Shown: in pieces, positions 23,326 to 30,321 of the stretch
Position numbering within the stretch: position 1 is the first letter of the stretch
Layout of the letters: each line of letters starts with the position of its first letter
From: RGIG9041 sp045612565
Lineage (GTDB): Bacteria; Bacillota; Clostridia; Oscillospirales; QAKW01
Assembly (NCBI GenBank): GCA_045612565.1
Contig: JAZKZG010000110.1
Span: forward strand, 1-30,321
DNA: 30,321 nucleotides
Reading direction: 5' to 3'
Program-made: the position numbers and the translations under genes
Notes under the pieces: generated by a model
Database searches by the model: none
What the model saw: only the letters and a program-made list of their open reading frames with translations
What the model was told of the DNA's origin: nothing

Positions 23326-25149
23326 ATGACAAAAAGAGAGGATTTAAGAAATATTGCAATAGTTGCGCACGTTGACCACGGTAAAACAACGCTTGTCGAC
23401 CAAATGTTAAAGCAAAGCGGTACATTCCGTGAAAATCAGGTGGTTGAAGACAGAGTTATGGACAACAACGACCTTGAACGTGAACGCGGTATTACAATTC
23501 TTGCAAAGAACACATCTATATATTATAAAGATGTAAAAATAAATGTTATCGACACTCCCGGACACGCCGATTTCGGCGGTGAGGTTGAGCGTGTACTCAA
23601 AATGGTTGACGGTGTTATTTTGCTTGTTGACGCAGCAGAAGGTCCTATGCCCCAGACACGTTTTGTTTTACAAAAAGCATTGCAGATGGGTCATAAGGTT
23701 ATCGTTGTTGTAAACAAAATTGACCGCCCCGATCAGCGTGTGCATGAAGTTGTTGACGAGGTACTTGATTTGCTTATAAATCTTGATGCAACCGACGAAC
23801 AGCTCGACAGCCCTGTTTTATTCTGTTCGGGCCGTGACGGTACCGCATCGGTAAGCCCCGACCACCCTGGAACTGACCTTACTCCCCTGCTTAATACAAT
23901 TCTCGAACATATTGATGCGCCTACAGTTAACCTTGAGGGTGCTACACAGATGCTTGTTTCTTCTATTGACTATAATGAATATGTAGGACGTGTATGCATC
24001 GGTAAAATTGAACGCGGCACTATGGTTAAAAATCAAGAAATTAAAATCTGTGAATATCACGATGCACACGCTCCGTACAATGCAAAAGTTGTCAATCTTT
24101 ATCAGATTGACGGACTCCACAGAGTGCCTGTTGACGATGCAAAAGCGGGCGATATTGTTTGTATTTCGGGTATCGCCGACATCACTATCGGTGATACTGT
24201 ATGCACTCCTGACGTAATAGAGCCATTACCATTTGTAAAAATTTCGGAGCCGACGGTTGAAATGACTTTCTCGGTTAACAACGGTCCGTTTGCGGGTAAA
24301 GAAGGCAAATTTGTAACATCACGTCATCTTCGTGAAAGACTTCAAAGAGAACTTTTGAAAGACGTATCACTCAGAGTAAGCGATACAGACACAACTGAAA
24401 GCTTTAGAGTTGCAGGCAGAGGCGAGATGCATCTTTCTATTTTGATTGAAACAATGCGCCGTGAAGGTTATGAATTTATGGTTGGTGCACCGAAGGTTTT
24501 ATATAAGGAAATCGACGGTGTTACATGTGAACCGATTGAGCGTTTTGTTTGCGACGTGCCGCAGGATTATATGGGTGCTGTCATGGAAAAACTCGGTATG
24601 CGAAAGGGTGAGCTTGTGCAGATGGCGCCTTCCGGCGACAGAATGAGAATCGAATATCTCGTTCCGTCACGAGGTCTTTTTGGCTACAAAAACGAGTTTT
24701 TGACAGACACACGCGGTGAAGGTATTATGAGCACCGTTTTTGACAGTTATGCACCTTTTAAGGGCGATATCGCAAGTAGACTTACAGGCTCACTTGTTGC
24801 TTTTGAAACAGGCGAAGCTGTAACATACGGTCTTTATAACGCACAAGAGCGCGGCATTTTATTTATAACTCCCGGCACACCCGTATACGAGGGCATGATC
24901 GTCGGTGTTTCGCCCAAGGCCGAGGATATTAACGTTAACGTCTGCAAAAGAAAACACGCAACAAATATGCGTGCTTCGGGTTCTGATGAAGCGCTTCGCC
25001 TTGTACCGCCGAAAATTATGAGCCTTGATGCTTGTATTGAATTCATTTCAGACGACGAGTTAATTGAGGTTACACCCGAAAATTTAAGACTCAGAAAGAC
25101 TATTCTTTCAAATACAATGCGTGCCAAAGTAAAATTCGGAAATAAATAA
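23326..25149 (+). CDS. typA: Ribosome-binding GTPase TypA/BipA
   Basis: A 607-residue translational GTPase of the EF-G-like class that binds the 70S ribosome and helps 50S assembly and stress adaptation. The G domain has AHVDHGKTT (14-22), the ERGITI switch, DTPGHADFGGEVER and NKID. Domains II, III and V follow, and the BipA-specific C-terminal domain has GEAVTYGLYNAQERG and KRKHATNMRASGSDE. Length is normal and all GTPase motifs are intact. AGAAGG precedes the ATG. It is the first gene of a unit with three metabolic genes, which is an unusual company for typA. Confidence 0.98.
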   Translation: MTKREDLRNIAIVAHVDHGKTTLVDQMLKQSGTFRENQVVEDRVMDNNDLERERGITILAKNTSIYYKDVKINVIDTPGHADFGGEVERVLKMVDGVILLVDAAEGPMPQTRFVLQKALQMGHKVIVVVNKIDRPDQRVHEVVDEVLDLLINLDATDEQLDSPVLFCSGRDGTASVSPDHPGTDLTPLLNTILEHIDAPTVNLEGATQMLVSSIDYNEYVGRVCIGKIERGTMVKNQEIKICEYHDAHAPYNAKVVNLYQIDGLHRVPVDDAKAGDIVCISGIADITIGDTVCTPDVIEPLPFVKISEPTVEMTFSVNNGPFAGKEGKFVTSRHLRERLQRELLKDVSLRVSDTDTTESFRVAGRGEMHLSILIETMRREGYEFMVGAPKVLYKEIDGVTCEPIERFVCDVPQDYMGAVMEKLGMRKGELVQMAPSGDRMRIEYLVPSRGLFGYKNEFLTDTRGEGIMSTVFDSYAPFKGDIASRLTGSLVAFETGEAVTYGLYNAQERGILFITPGTPVYEGMIVGVSPKAEDINVNVCKRKHATNMRASGSDEALRLVPPKIMSLDACIEFISDDELIEVTPENLRLRKTILSNTMRAKVKFGNK

Positions 25150-25163
25150 AGGAGTAATTTACA

Positions 25164-25511
25164 ATGATAAGAAAAAACAATGAGTGCAATATTGAACTCA
25201 GAGAAAATATGCGTGGCGGTGATGGTACCGTTAAAATCTGCAATCTTGTATCAAAAGAAGAACTTTATGACAAGGGCAGACTTTTTGCAGAAATCACTTT
25301 AGAGTCGGGTTCAAGCATCGGTTACCATATTCACGAGGGCGACACCGAGATTTTCCGCATTTTGCAAGGAACAGCTGAATACAGTGACAACGGTGAGATT
25401 AAAACTGTTGAAGCAGGTGACGTACTTGTTTGCCCCGAAGGCACAGGTCACTCTATAAAAAACATCGGCGATATAGATGTGGTTATGACCGCACTTATTG
25501 TTTACGCATAG
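25164..25511 (+). CDS. Small cupin-domain protein
   Basis: A 115-residue single-domain cupin. Motif 1 reads GYHIHEGDTEIFRILQG, with putative metal ligands His55, His57 and Glu62, and motif 2 reads AGDVLVCPEGTGHSI, with His96. These four are the standard cupin_2 metal set. The substrate cannot be inferred; small proteins of this type act as sugar-phosphate isomerases, dioxygenases or binding proteins. It follows typA by 14 bases and precedes the alcohol dehydrogenase gene by 10 bases, with AAGGAG as ribosome binding site. Confidence 0.9.
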   Translation: MIRKNNECNIELRENMRGGDGTVKICNLVSKEELYDKGRLFAEITLESGSSIGYHIHEGDTEIFRILQGTAEYSDNGEIKTVEAGDVLVCPEGTGHSIKNIGDIDVVMTALIVYA

Positions 25512-25521
25512 GAGATAAATT

Positions 25522-26613
25522 ATGAACTTTTATATGCCGACAAAAATTATTGTCGAAAACGGAAGTGTTGCAAAAAATACGTCACTTTTTGCAACTTACG
25601 GCAAGAAATGTCTCGTTGTAACAGGCAAATCATCTGCAAAACTTTGCGGTGCGCTTGACGATGTCATCTCAGCACTTGAAAAAAACAATATTACATATAA
25701 AATATTTGATAAAGTTACTCAAAACCCGCTCATTTCAACATGTATTGAAGGCGGAAACTCTGCGCGTGATTTTGGTGCAGAGTTTGTTGTAGGCATCGGG
25801 GGCGGTTCTCCGCTTGATGCAGCAAAAGCTATGGCAGTTTTTGCAACAAACGATATTGACGAAGAAGGTCTTTATTCTAGCAAGTGGGATAATGATCCCC
25901 TGCCAACAATTGCAGTTGGTACCACAGCAGGTACAGGTTCAGAGGTTACACAAATTGGTGTCATTACTGATTCAAACGGCAGAAAACGCAGTTTCAGAGC
26001 AGATGTATCGTTCCCTGTGATTGCATTCGGTGACACAAACTATACAAAGTGTATGCCTGACAAGGTTATGCGTTCAACCGCAATCGATGCGCTCTCACAC
26101 TGTATTGAAAGTTATTTTAGCAATAATTCGACCGATATTTCGCGCGCACACGCTGTGCTCGGTGCAAAAAATATTGTTAAAGTGTTTAAAGAGATTGTAG
26201 ACGGCAAAGACCTTGACGATGACATGCGTACGTTAGTTTATGAGGGTTCAATCCATGGCGGTATTGCTATTTCTATTACAGGAACATCATTCTGTCACGC
26301 ACTTGGTTACTTTTTGTCAGAAGACCACGGCGTTGCACACGGAACGGCTTGCGGTATGTATTTACCCGAATTTGTAAGATATAATACAGAGAATGCCAAA
26401 GAACTTGCAGACAAACTTTTTGCAGAAATCGATGTTGACCGTGACACACTTTGCGATATAATTAATAAGGTTATGCCTGAAGTTGACATAAATGTGTCAG
26501 AGGCTGAAAAAGACGAAGTTGCTGAACGTTGGATAAATGCCGCTTGTCTTAAAAAGATGTACGGCAATCCCACATCAGAACTTCTTGACAGTATTGTAAG
26601 AAAAATTGTTTAA
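25522..26613 (+). CDS. Iron-containing alcohol dehydrogenase family protein
   Basis: A 363-residue NAD(P)-dependent dehydrogenase of the iron-ADH family, interconverting an alcohol and an aldehyde or ketone. GGGSPLDAAK (93-102) binds the nucleotide phosphates, followed by TTAGTGSEVT (134-143). The metal ligands Asp189, His193 (DALSH), His259 and His273 (HGVAHG) are all present with the usual spacing, so the enzyme should be active. Substrate is not predictable: 1,3-propanediol, butanol, lactaldehyde and ethanol dehydrogenases share these motifs. The genomic context is fermentative energy metabolism. Confidence 0.92.
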   Translation: MNFYMPTKIIVENGSVAKNTSLFATYGKKCLVVTGKSSAKLCGALDDVISALEKNNITYKIFDKVTQNPLISTCIEGGNSARDFGAEFVVGIGGGSPLDAAKAMAVFATNDIDEEGLYSSKWDNDPLPTIAVGTTAGTGSEVTQIGVITDSNGRKRSFRADVSFPVIAFGDTNYTKCMPDKVMRSTAIDALSHCIESYFSNNSTDISRAHAVLGAKNIVKVFKEIVDGKDLDDDMRTLVYEGSIHGGIAISITGTSFCHALGYFLSEDHGVAHGTACGMYLPEFVRYNTENAKELADKLFAEIDVDRDTLCDIINKVMPEVDINVSEAEKDEVAERWINAACLKKMYGNPTSELLDSIVRKIV

Positions 26614-26634
26614 TATAAAACGGAGGATAAATCT

Positions 26635-27843
26635 ATGAACATTGCAGTTGCTCAGTCGGGCGGTCCGACCTGCGCTATTAACGCATCTCTTATGGGTGTT
26701 TTTAAAGGTGCACTTAAAGAAAAAGATATCAATCTTGTTTACGGCTCACTTAACGGTATCGAGGGCGTTATTAACGATAACTTTGTTATTATGAATGACG
26801 TTTTAAAGACAAATGCTGATATTGAGCTTGTAAAACAAACACCGTCATCACTGCTCAAATCGTGCAGATATAAGTTACCTGACGTTGAAAAGGACGAGGC
26901 TGTTTATAAAAAGATTATCGAAACATTCAAAAAGCACGATATCGGTGCATTTTTCTACATCGGCGGTAACGATTCGATGGATACCGTTAACAAGGTGTCG
27001 AAATACTTTATGGAAAACGGCGTTGACATCAAGGTTATGGGTGTACCCAAGACAATCGACAATGACCTTCCGATAACAGACCATACACCCGGTTTCGGCT
27101 CTGCTGCTAAATACGTTGCAACAACAATGCAGGAAATCATCCGCGACTGCTCGGTTTACAACTTAAAATCAGTTACAATCGTTGAGATTATGGGACGTGA
27201 CACAGGCTGGCTTACAGCATCGGCTGCGGCTCTCCGTGAGATAAGCGACCTTGCTCCCGATCTTATTTATCTTCCCGAGTCGGAGTTCCACGTAAAAGAC
27301 TTCTTAAATGATATTGCAAATCTTCACAAGACACAGAATACTGTAATCGTGGCTGTATCTGAGGGTGTTGAACCTGATACTGACGACCTTTCATCAACAC
27401 AGAGCGGCGTTACCGACAACTTCGGTCACAAATATCTTGCAGGTGTCGGCAAGTGTCTTGAAAACATCATCCGCCGTGACCTTGGCTGTAAGGTGCGTTC
27501 AATCGAACTTAACCTTATGCAGCGCTGTGCATCGCACGTTGCATCAAAAACTGACATTGAAGAGGCACAGGCTGTTGGTATTGCGGCAGTTGAGGCAGCA
27601 ATGGCAGGTATGACAGGCAAGGTTATGACATTCGAGCGTGTAAACGAGGCACCCTACACCGTTGCAATCAACGCAACAGATGCAGGCAACATCGCAAACC
27701 AGGTTAAGTATTTCCCTGCCGAGTGGATTAACGACGCTAAAAACAACGTAACTGACGAGGCGATTAAATACGTTTTACCGCTTATTCAGGGCGAACTTGA
27801 CATCAAGTATGTAAACGGAATCCCCGCTCAGTTTAAACTGTAA
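26635..27843 (+). CDS. pfp: Pyrophosphate-type 6-phosphofructokinase
   Basis: A 402-residue phosphofructokinase that phosphorylates fructose-6-phosphate in glycolysis. The donor site is of the pyrophosphate type: GGNDS (110-114) has Asp where ATP enzymes have Gly (GGDGS), and PKTIDND (138-144) has Lys in place of the Gly of PGTIDND. These two substitutions are the established markers of PPi dependence, which makes the step reversible and saves ATP. Catalytic Asp142 and MGRDTGW are present. The gene is last in the typA unit, with GGAGG as ribosome binding site, and is followed by a strong terminator. Confidence 0.93.
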   Translation: MNIAVAQSGGPTCAINASLMGVFKGALKEKDINLVYGSLNGIEGVINDNFVIMNDVLKTNADIELVKQTPSSLLKSCRYKLPDVEKDEAVYKKIIETFKKHDIGAFFYIGGNDSMDTVNKVSKYFMENGVDIKVMGVPKTIDNDLPITDHTPGFGSAAKYVATTMQEIIRDCSVYNLKSVTIVEIMGRDTGWLTASAAALREISDLAPDLIYLPESEFHVKDFLNDIANLHKTQNTVIVAVSEGVEPDTDDLSSTQSGVTDNFGHKYLAGVGKCLENIIRRDLGCKVRSIELNLMQRCASHVASKTDIEEAQAVGIAAVEAAMAGMTGKVMTFERVNEAPYTVAINATDAGNIANQVKYFPAEWINDAKNNVTDEAIKYVLPLIQGELDIKYVNGIPAQFKL

Positions 27844-27862
27844 GCTATATTTTAAATACAAA

Positions 27863-27894
27863 AACCGTACTAACGTTTGTTAGTACGGTTTTTT
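27863..27894 (+). terminator. Terminator of the typA-pfp unit
   Basis: A 12-bp perfect stem (AACCGTACTAAC / GTTAGTACGGTT) with a 4-base loop, followed by TTTT and preceded by AA. It begins 19 bases after the pfp stop. Confidence 0.93.
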
Positions 27895-27898
27895 ACTA

Positions 27899-27944
27899 CC
27901 TCTCCGTCACACTACCGTGTGCCACCTTTCCTGACAAGGAGAGG
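27899..27944. repeat. REP-like palindromic element
   Basis: A 46-base unit: CCTCTCC (27899-27905) and GGAGAGG (27938-27944) close an outer stem, and CACAC/GTGTG (27908-27921) forms an inner stem with loop TACC. Short elements of the CCTCTCCGTCAC...GTGCCACC type are scattered between genes in many gut Clostridia. Only one copy is seen here, so repetition in the genome is inferred. Confidence 0.55.
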
Positions 27945-27954
27945 CTAAATAAGA

Positions 27955-28662
27955 TTATCTTGATCCATAATGGTGGCCATATACACCATAGTTTTCAAAA
28001 AAGCTTTTAAACATTTTATCCGACTCAGGTGTTGACGGATAGTACATTTCTTTACCATCTACCGTTTTAATAATATAATAGCTACCATCAATTTCAATGA
28101 CTTTATATCCATATTGCCTAAATAATTCATTATCGCTTAATAAAAAGAAATGGTTATATCCATAGTCGCGATTATACAGATTTTCAACCGTGACGGGAGT
28201 GCCTTTTAAAAGTGACATAAAAAGTGTATATTCGTCATCGGTTAAGATATAATCTTTATTTTCGCCGAGCTCTTCGTTGTAATATTGAAAATTGAGTTTG
28301 GTATAGTTAATGCCGTTTTCAAGGCTGTCTAAATACTCTTCGTATTTATCCTCACGGACATAGTCGTATCCGTCATCTGTATACGTAATTATTGTTCCCG
28401 CATCGTTCATTGAAGCGTCCTTACCATATTTCCGGTATAGCAGATACGAAACACCAGACTCGGTTACAAATAAGTTTTGTTGATTTGTATAAGTATAATT
28501 TATCTCGTCTGAAGGTTCAACAGGTTTATAGAGCACACCTTTATAGACAATACCGCCCTCGTCATAAAACGCTTGTCTTTCTTTTACTGCCTTAATCTTT
28601 TTACAAAAGCAGAGTGAGAAGCACATCAGCAAACATAAGATTATTGCTGTTATTTTTTTCAT
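27955..28662 (-). CDS. Tandem paralogous lipoprotein-like protein (copy 1, last in order)
   Basis: I do not recognise a family for this 235-residue protein. The N-terminus (MKKITAIILCLLMCFSLCFC) is a signal peptide ending in Cys; the -1 residue Phe makes the lipobox imperfect. The mature part is Tyr/Asp/Glu-rich and contains REDKYEEYLDSLENGINYT, the most conserved block among the tandem copies, then DYILTDDEYTLFMSL and a C-terminal FFENYG. The downstream end is near the pfp terminator, in convergent orientation. The ATG has GGAGTGAT upstream. Lgt, encoded in this window, would lipidate such proteins. Confidence 0.85.
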   Translation of the reverse strand: MKKITAIILCLLMCFSLCFCKKIKAVKERQAFYDEGGIVYKGVLYKPVEPSDEINYTYTNQQNLFVTESGVSYLLYRKYGKDASMNDAGTIITYTDDGYDYVREDKYEEYLDSLENGINYTKLNFQYYNEELGENKDYILTDDEYTLFMSLLKGTPVTVENLYNRDYGYNHFFLLSDNELFRQYGYKVIEIDGSYYIIKTVDGKEMYYPSTPESDKMFKSFFENYGVYGHHYGSR

Positions 28663-28692
28663 TTTATCACTCCTAACAATTTTTGTATCAAA

Positions 28693-29391
28693 TCAGTTAT
28701 GAGAGTAATCGTAACTAAAAGTGCTATATCTTTTCCCGAAGAATTTATTGAATAATTCATCTGTTTGCGCAGTTGATTTATACATTTTATCTGTGTTGTC
28801 TACGCTCGTCGAAAGATAATAGCCGTCCTCACAGCGTATAACAGTATAATCATCACTACGTCTAAAAAGTTCATCATCGCTTTGCTCGAATAAATACAGC
28901 ATATCCTGCACCACAAAATCCCTATTGACAGGCTCGGTGGACAACAGTGACAAAAAGAGTTCTTTTTCTTCTTTTGTGAAGATATAATCTGTGTTTTCCT
29001 GCAATTCTTCGTCAAAATAATCAAATCCGAAATCGGTATAATTTATACCATATTTGACACTGTCCTCATAAAGTGGATATTTATCCTCACGGACATACCA
29101 GTCGCCGTCACCGTAAATTATTGTTTCATCCTCATTCATTGAATAATCAAATTCTATTATTTCTGAAACAAGAACAGGAACATCCGGGTCTGTTACATTG
29201 AGGTTTTTTTGATTAGTATAGTTATAGTTGAGATTATCTGAGATATTGACTGTTTTATATAGTGTGTCTTTATAGATTATACCGTTTTTGTTAAAATACG
29301 CTTGTCTGTCGCGAAGGTCATCAAGTTCTCTACAAGAGCAAATAGAAAAGCATATCAGCAAAATTATCAATATTGCAGTTAATTTTTTCAT
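28693..29391 (-). CDS. Tandem paralogous lipoprotein-like protein (copy 2)
   Basis: A 232-residue paralogue of its neighbours. The signal peptide ends in the lipobox ICSC, with predicted lipidated Cys20. Conserved blocks shared with the other copies are ELDDLRDRQAYFNKNGIIYK, LNVTDPDVPVLVSE, REDKYPLYEDSVKYGINYTD and SDDELFRR. The product is probably an exported, membrane-anchored acidic protein. AAGGGGTG precedes the ATG, and the gap to the next gene downstream is 30 bases, consistent with one operon. No domain or catalytic motif is recognised. Confidence 0.87.
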   Translation of the reverse strand: MKKLTAILIILLICFSICSCRELDDLRDRQAYFNKNGIIYKDTLYKTVNISDNLNYNYTNQKNLNVTDPDVPVLVSEIIEFDYSMNEDETIIYGDGDWYVREDKYPLYEDSVKYGINYTDFGFDYFDEELQENTDYIFTKEEKELFLSLLSTEPVNRDFVVQDMLYLFEQSDDELFRRSDDYTVIRCEDGYYLSTSVDNTDKMYKSTAQTDELFNKFFGKRYSTFSYDYSHN

Positions 29392-29409
29392 TTTAACACC
29401 CCTTTAAAA

Positions 29410-30120
29410 TTAGAAACCGTAATTCCCATTATAGAAATCAAAAAATGTTTCAAAAATTCCTTTTGCATCATAATCCACGCAGTGTGTTTTTATACAGGAA
29501 CCATTTTCATCATATTCAGCAATATAGTAACAACCTGCACTTTTTATAATAGAATACTGTAAATCTTTTTTAAAAAGACCGTTATCGCTTTGTATAAACA
29601 AATCAATTTGATCATCAACAACGTATTCCTCATTATATGGTTCTGTAGCCAAGGCAGCCAAAACTAACTGCTTTTCTGAATACGACAGAATATAGTCAAC
29701 TTTTTGACCGATGTAATAGTCATAATATCCAAAACCTAACTCAGTATAATTTATACCGTTTTTAATGCTGCTCATATACGCTGGGTATTTATCCTCGCGA
29801 ATATAGTACACACCCGAACTTGTTTTTACATCATATCCGCAGAGTATTGTTTCGTCCGTATTAAATTGACATCTATAGCCGAACATACCACTCAAAAGAA
29901 CAGGAACATCGGTATCGGTCACAAAAACATCTTTTTTATAAAAAAAATTAAGGTCATACGCCTCATCGACTTTTATATAAAGCACATTTTTATAGATTAT
30001 ACCGTTTTCATCATAAAAAGCATGACGATCGCGGAGGTCATCCAGTGCTCTGCAAGAGCATAAAGACAAGCAGATAACAACAAGCAAAACTGCCGTTGTT
30101 ATTTTTTTAAAGTTTTTCAT
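29410..30120 (-). CDS. Tandem paralogous lipoprotein-like protein (copy 3)
   Basis: A 236-residue paralogue. The signal peptide (~1-23) ends in lipobox LCSC, followed by RALDDLRDRHAFYDENGIIY, almost the same start as copy 2. Then come FVTDTDVPVLLSGMFG, REDKYPAYMSSIKNGINYTE and LFIQSDNGLFKKD. It differs from copies 1 and 2 mostly in the C-terminal third. The ATG has GGAGTGAT upstream, and the stop of the next copy upstream is 17 bases away. Confidence 0.87.
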   Translation of the reverse strand: MKNFKKITTAVLLVVICLSLCSCRALDDLRDRHAFYDENGIIYKNVLYIKVDEAYDLNFFYKKDVFVTDTDVPVLLSGMFGYRCQFNTDETILCGYDVKTSSGVYYIREDKYPAYMSSIKNGINYTELGFGYYDYYIGQKVDYILSYSEKQLVLAALATEPYNEEYVVDDQIDLFIQSDNGLFKKDLQYSIIKSAGCYYIAEYDENGSCIKTHCVDYDAKGIFETFFDFYNGNYGF

Positions 30121-30137
30121 TTAATCACTCCATATTT

Positions 30138-30321
30138 TTAATAGCCGTAATCATCATAATCAAAATTAGATTTTTCAAAAAACGATTTAAAAATACGTTT
30201 TGCTTCATACGGTGTACGGTAAGTGTTTAACACATTTCCGCTTGCATCATATTCGACTATGTAATAAATACCTGAACTGTCCACAACAGAACAAAAGGAA
30301 CTTTTCATAAAAAGACCATCG
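30138..30321 (-). CDS. Tandem paralogous lipoprotein-like protein (copy 4, partial)
   Basis: Only the last 60 codons are in the window; the frame continues past base 30321. The visible part (DGLFMKSSFCSVVDSSGIYY, then IVEYDASGN, ending FDYDDYGY) aligns with the end of copy 3 (NGLFKKDLQYSIIKSAGCYY, then IAEYDENGS), which makes it a fourth member. It is 17 bases upstream of copy 3. The array therefore extends beyond the window. Confidence 0.85.
   Translation of the reverse strand, partial: DGLFMKSSFCSVVDSSGIYYIVEYDASGNVLNTYRTPYEAKRIFKSFFEKSNFDYDDYGY

Overview
This window looks like chromosomal core-genome DNA from a low-GC, spore-forming member of the Clostridia (Firmicutes). The evidence is AT-rich intergenic DNA, strong AGGAGG-type ribosome binding sites, frequent TTG/GTG starts, a SpoVM microprotein gene, an Rnf complex, a YetF/DUF4363 pair, a pyrophosphate-type phosphofructokinase and an infC-rpmI-rplT operon behind an attenuator leader. 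A species cannot be named from sequence alone. I see no prophage, insertion sequence or CRISPR array.

Layout. 1-2071 (minus): the 5' part of rpsB with a structured leader, a DivIVA-like coiled-coil protein and a membrane-anchored protein of unknown function. 2175-4595 (plus): a VanY-type carboxypeptidase, YetF (DUF421), a DUF4363 protein, a 49-residue membrane microprotein and SpoVM. 4660-5993 (minus): rplT, rpmI, infC (ATT start), an attenuator leader and a promoter. 6022-6177 (plus): tRNA-Thr(GGT) with promoter and a shared terminator. 6158-19007 (minus): one nearly gap-free run, read from its promoter as rnfC-D-G-E-A-B, a Nif11-like small protein, two M16-peptidase homologues, lgt, folD, two polytopic membrane proteins and a glycosyltransferase. 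19039-23179 (minus): yceD-rpmF, then DUF512 radical SAM protein-der-plsY. 23260-27894 (plus): typA, cupin, iron alcohol dehydrogenase and PPi-phosphofructokinase, ended by a clear terminator. 27899-30321: a REP-like hairpin, then at least four tandem paralogous lipoprotein-like genes on the minus strand, the last cut by the window edge.

How the parts work together. Much of the window is translation machinery (S2, IF3, L35, L20, L32, Der, TypA, tRNA-Thr) and envelope functions (Lgt, PlsY, carboxypeptidase, glycosyltransferase). Rnf couples ferredoxin:NAD+ oxidoreduction to an ion gradient, and the PPi-PFK and alcohol dehydrogenase fit an energy-limited fermenter.

The most unusual items are an RnfC with about 185 extra N-terminal residues forming four predicted membrane helices, a Nif11-like cysteine-containing small protein coupled to rnfB, the unexplained tandem lipoprotein family, a YetF start codon and ribosome binding site folded into a terminator-like hairpin, and a 49-aa membrane microprotein paired with SpoVM. 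Promoter calls rest on near-consensus hexamers with 17-bp spacers; all functions are inferred from sequence recognition without database searches.
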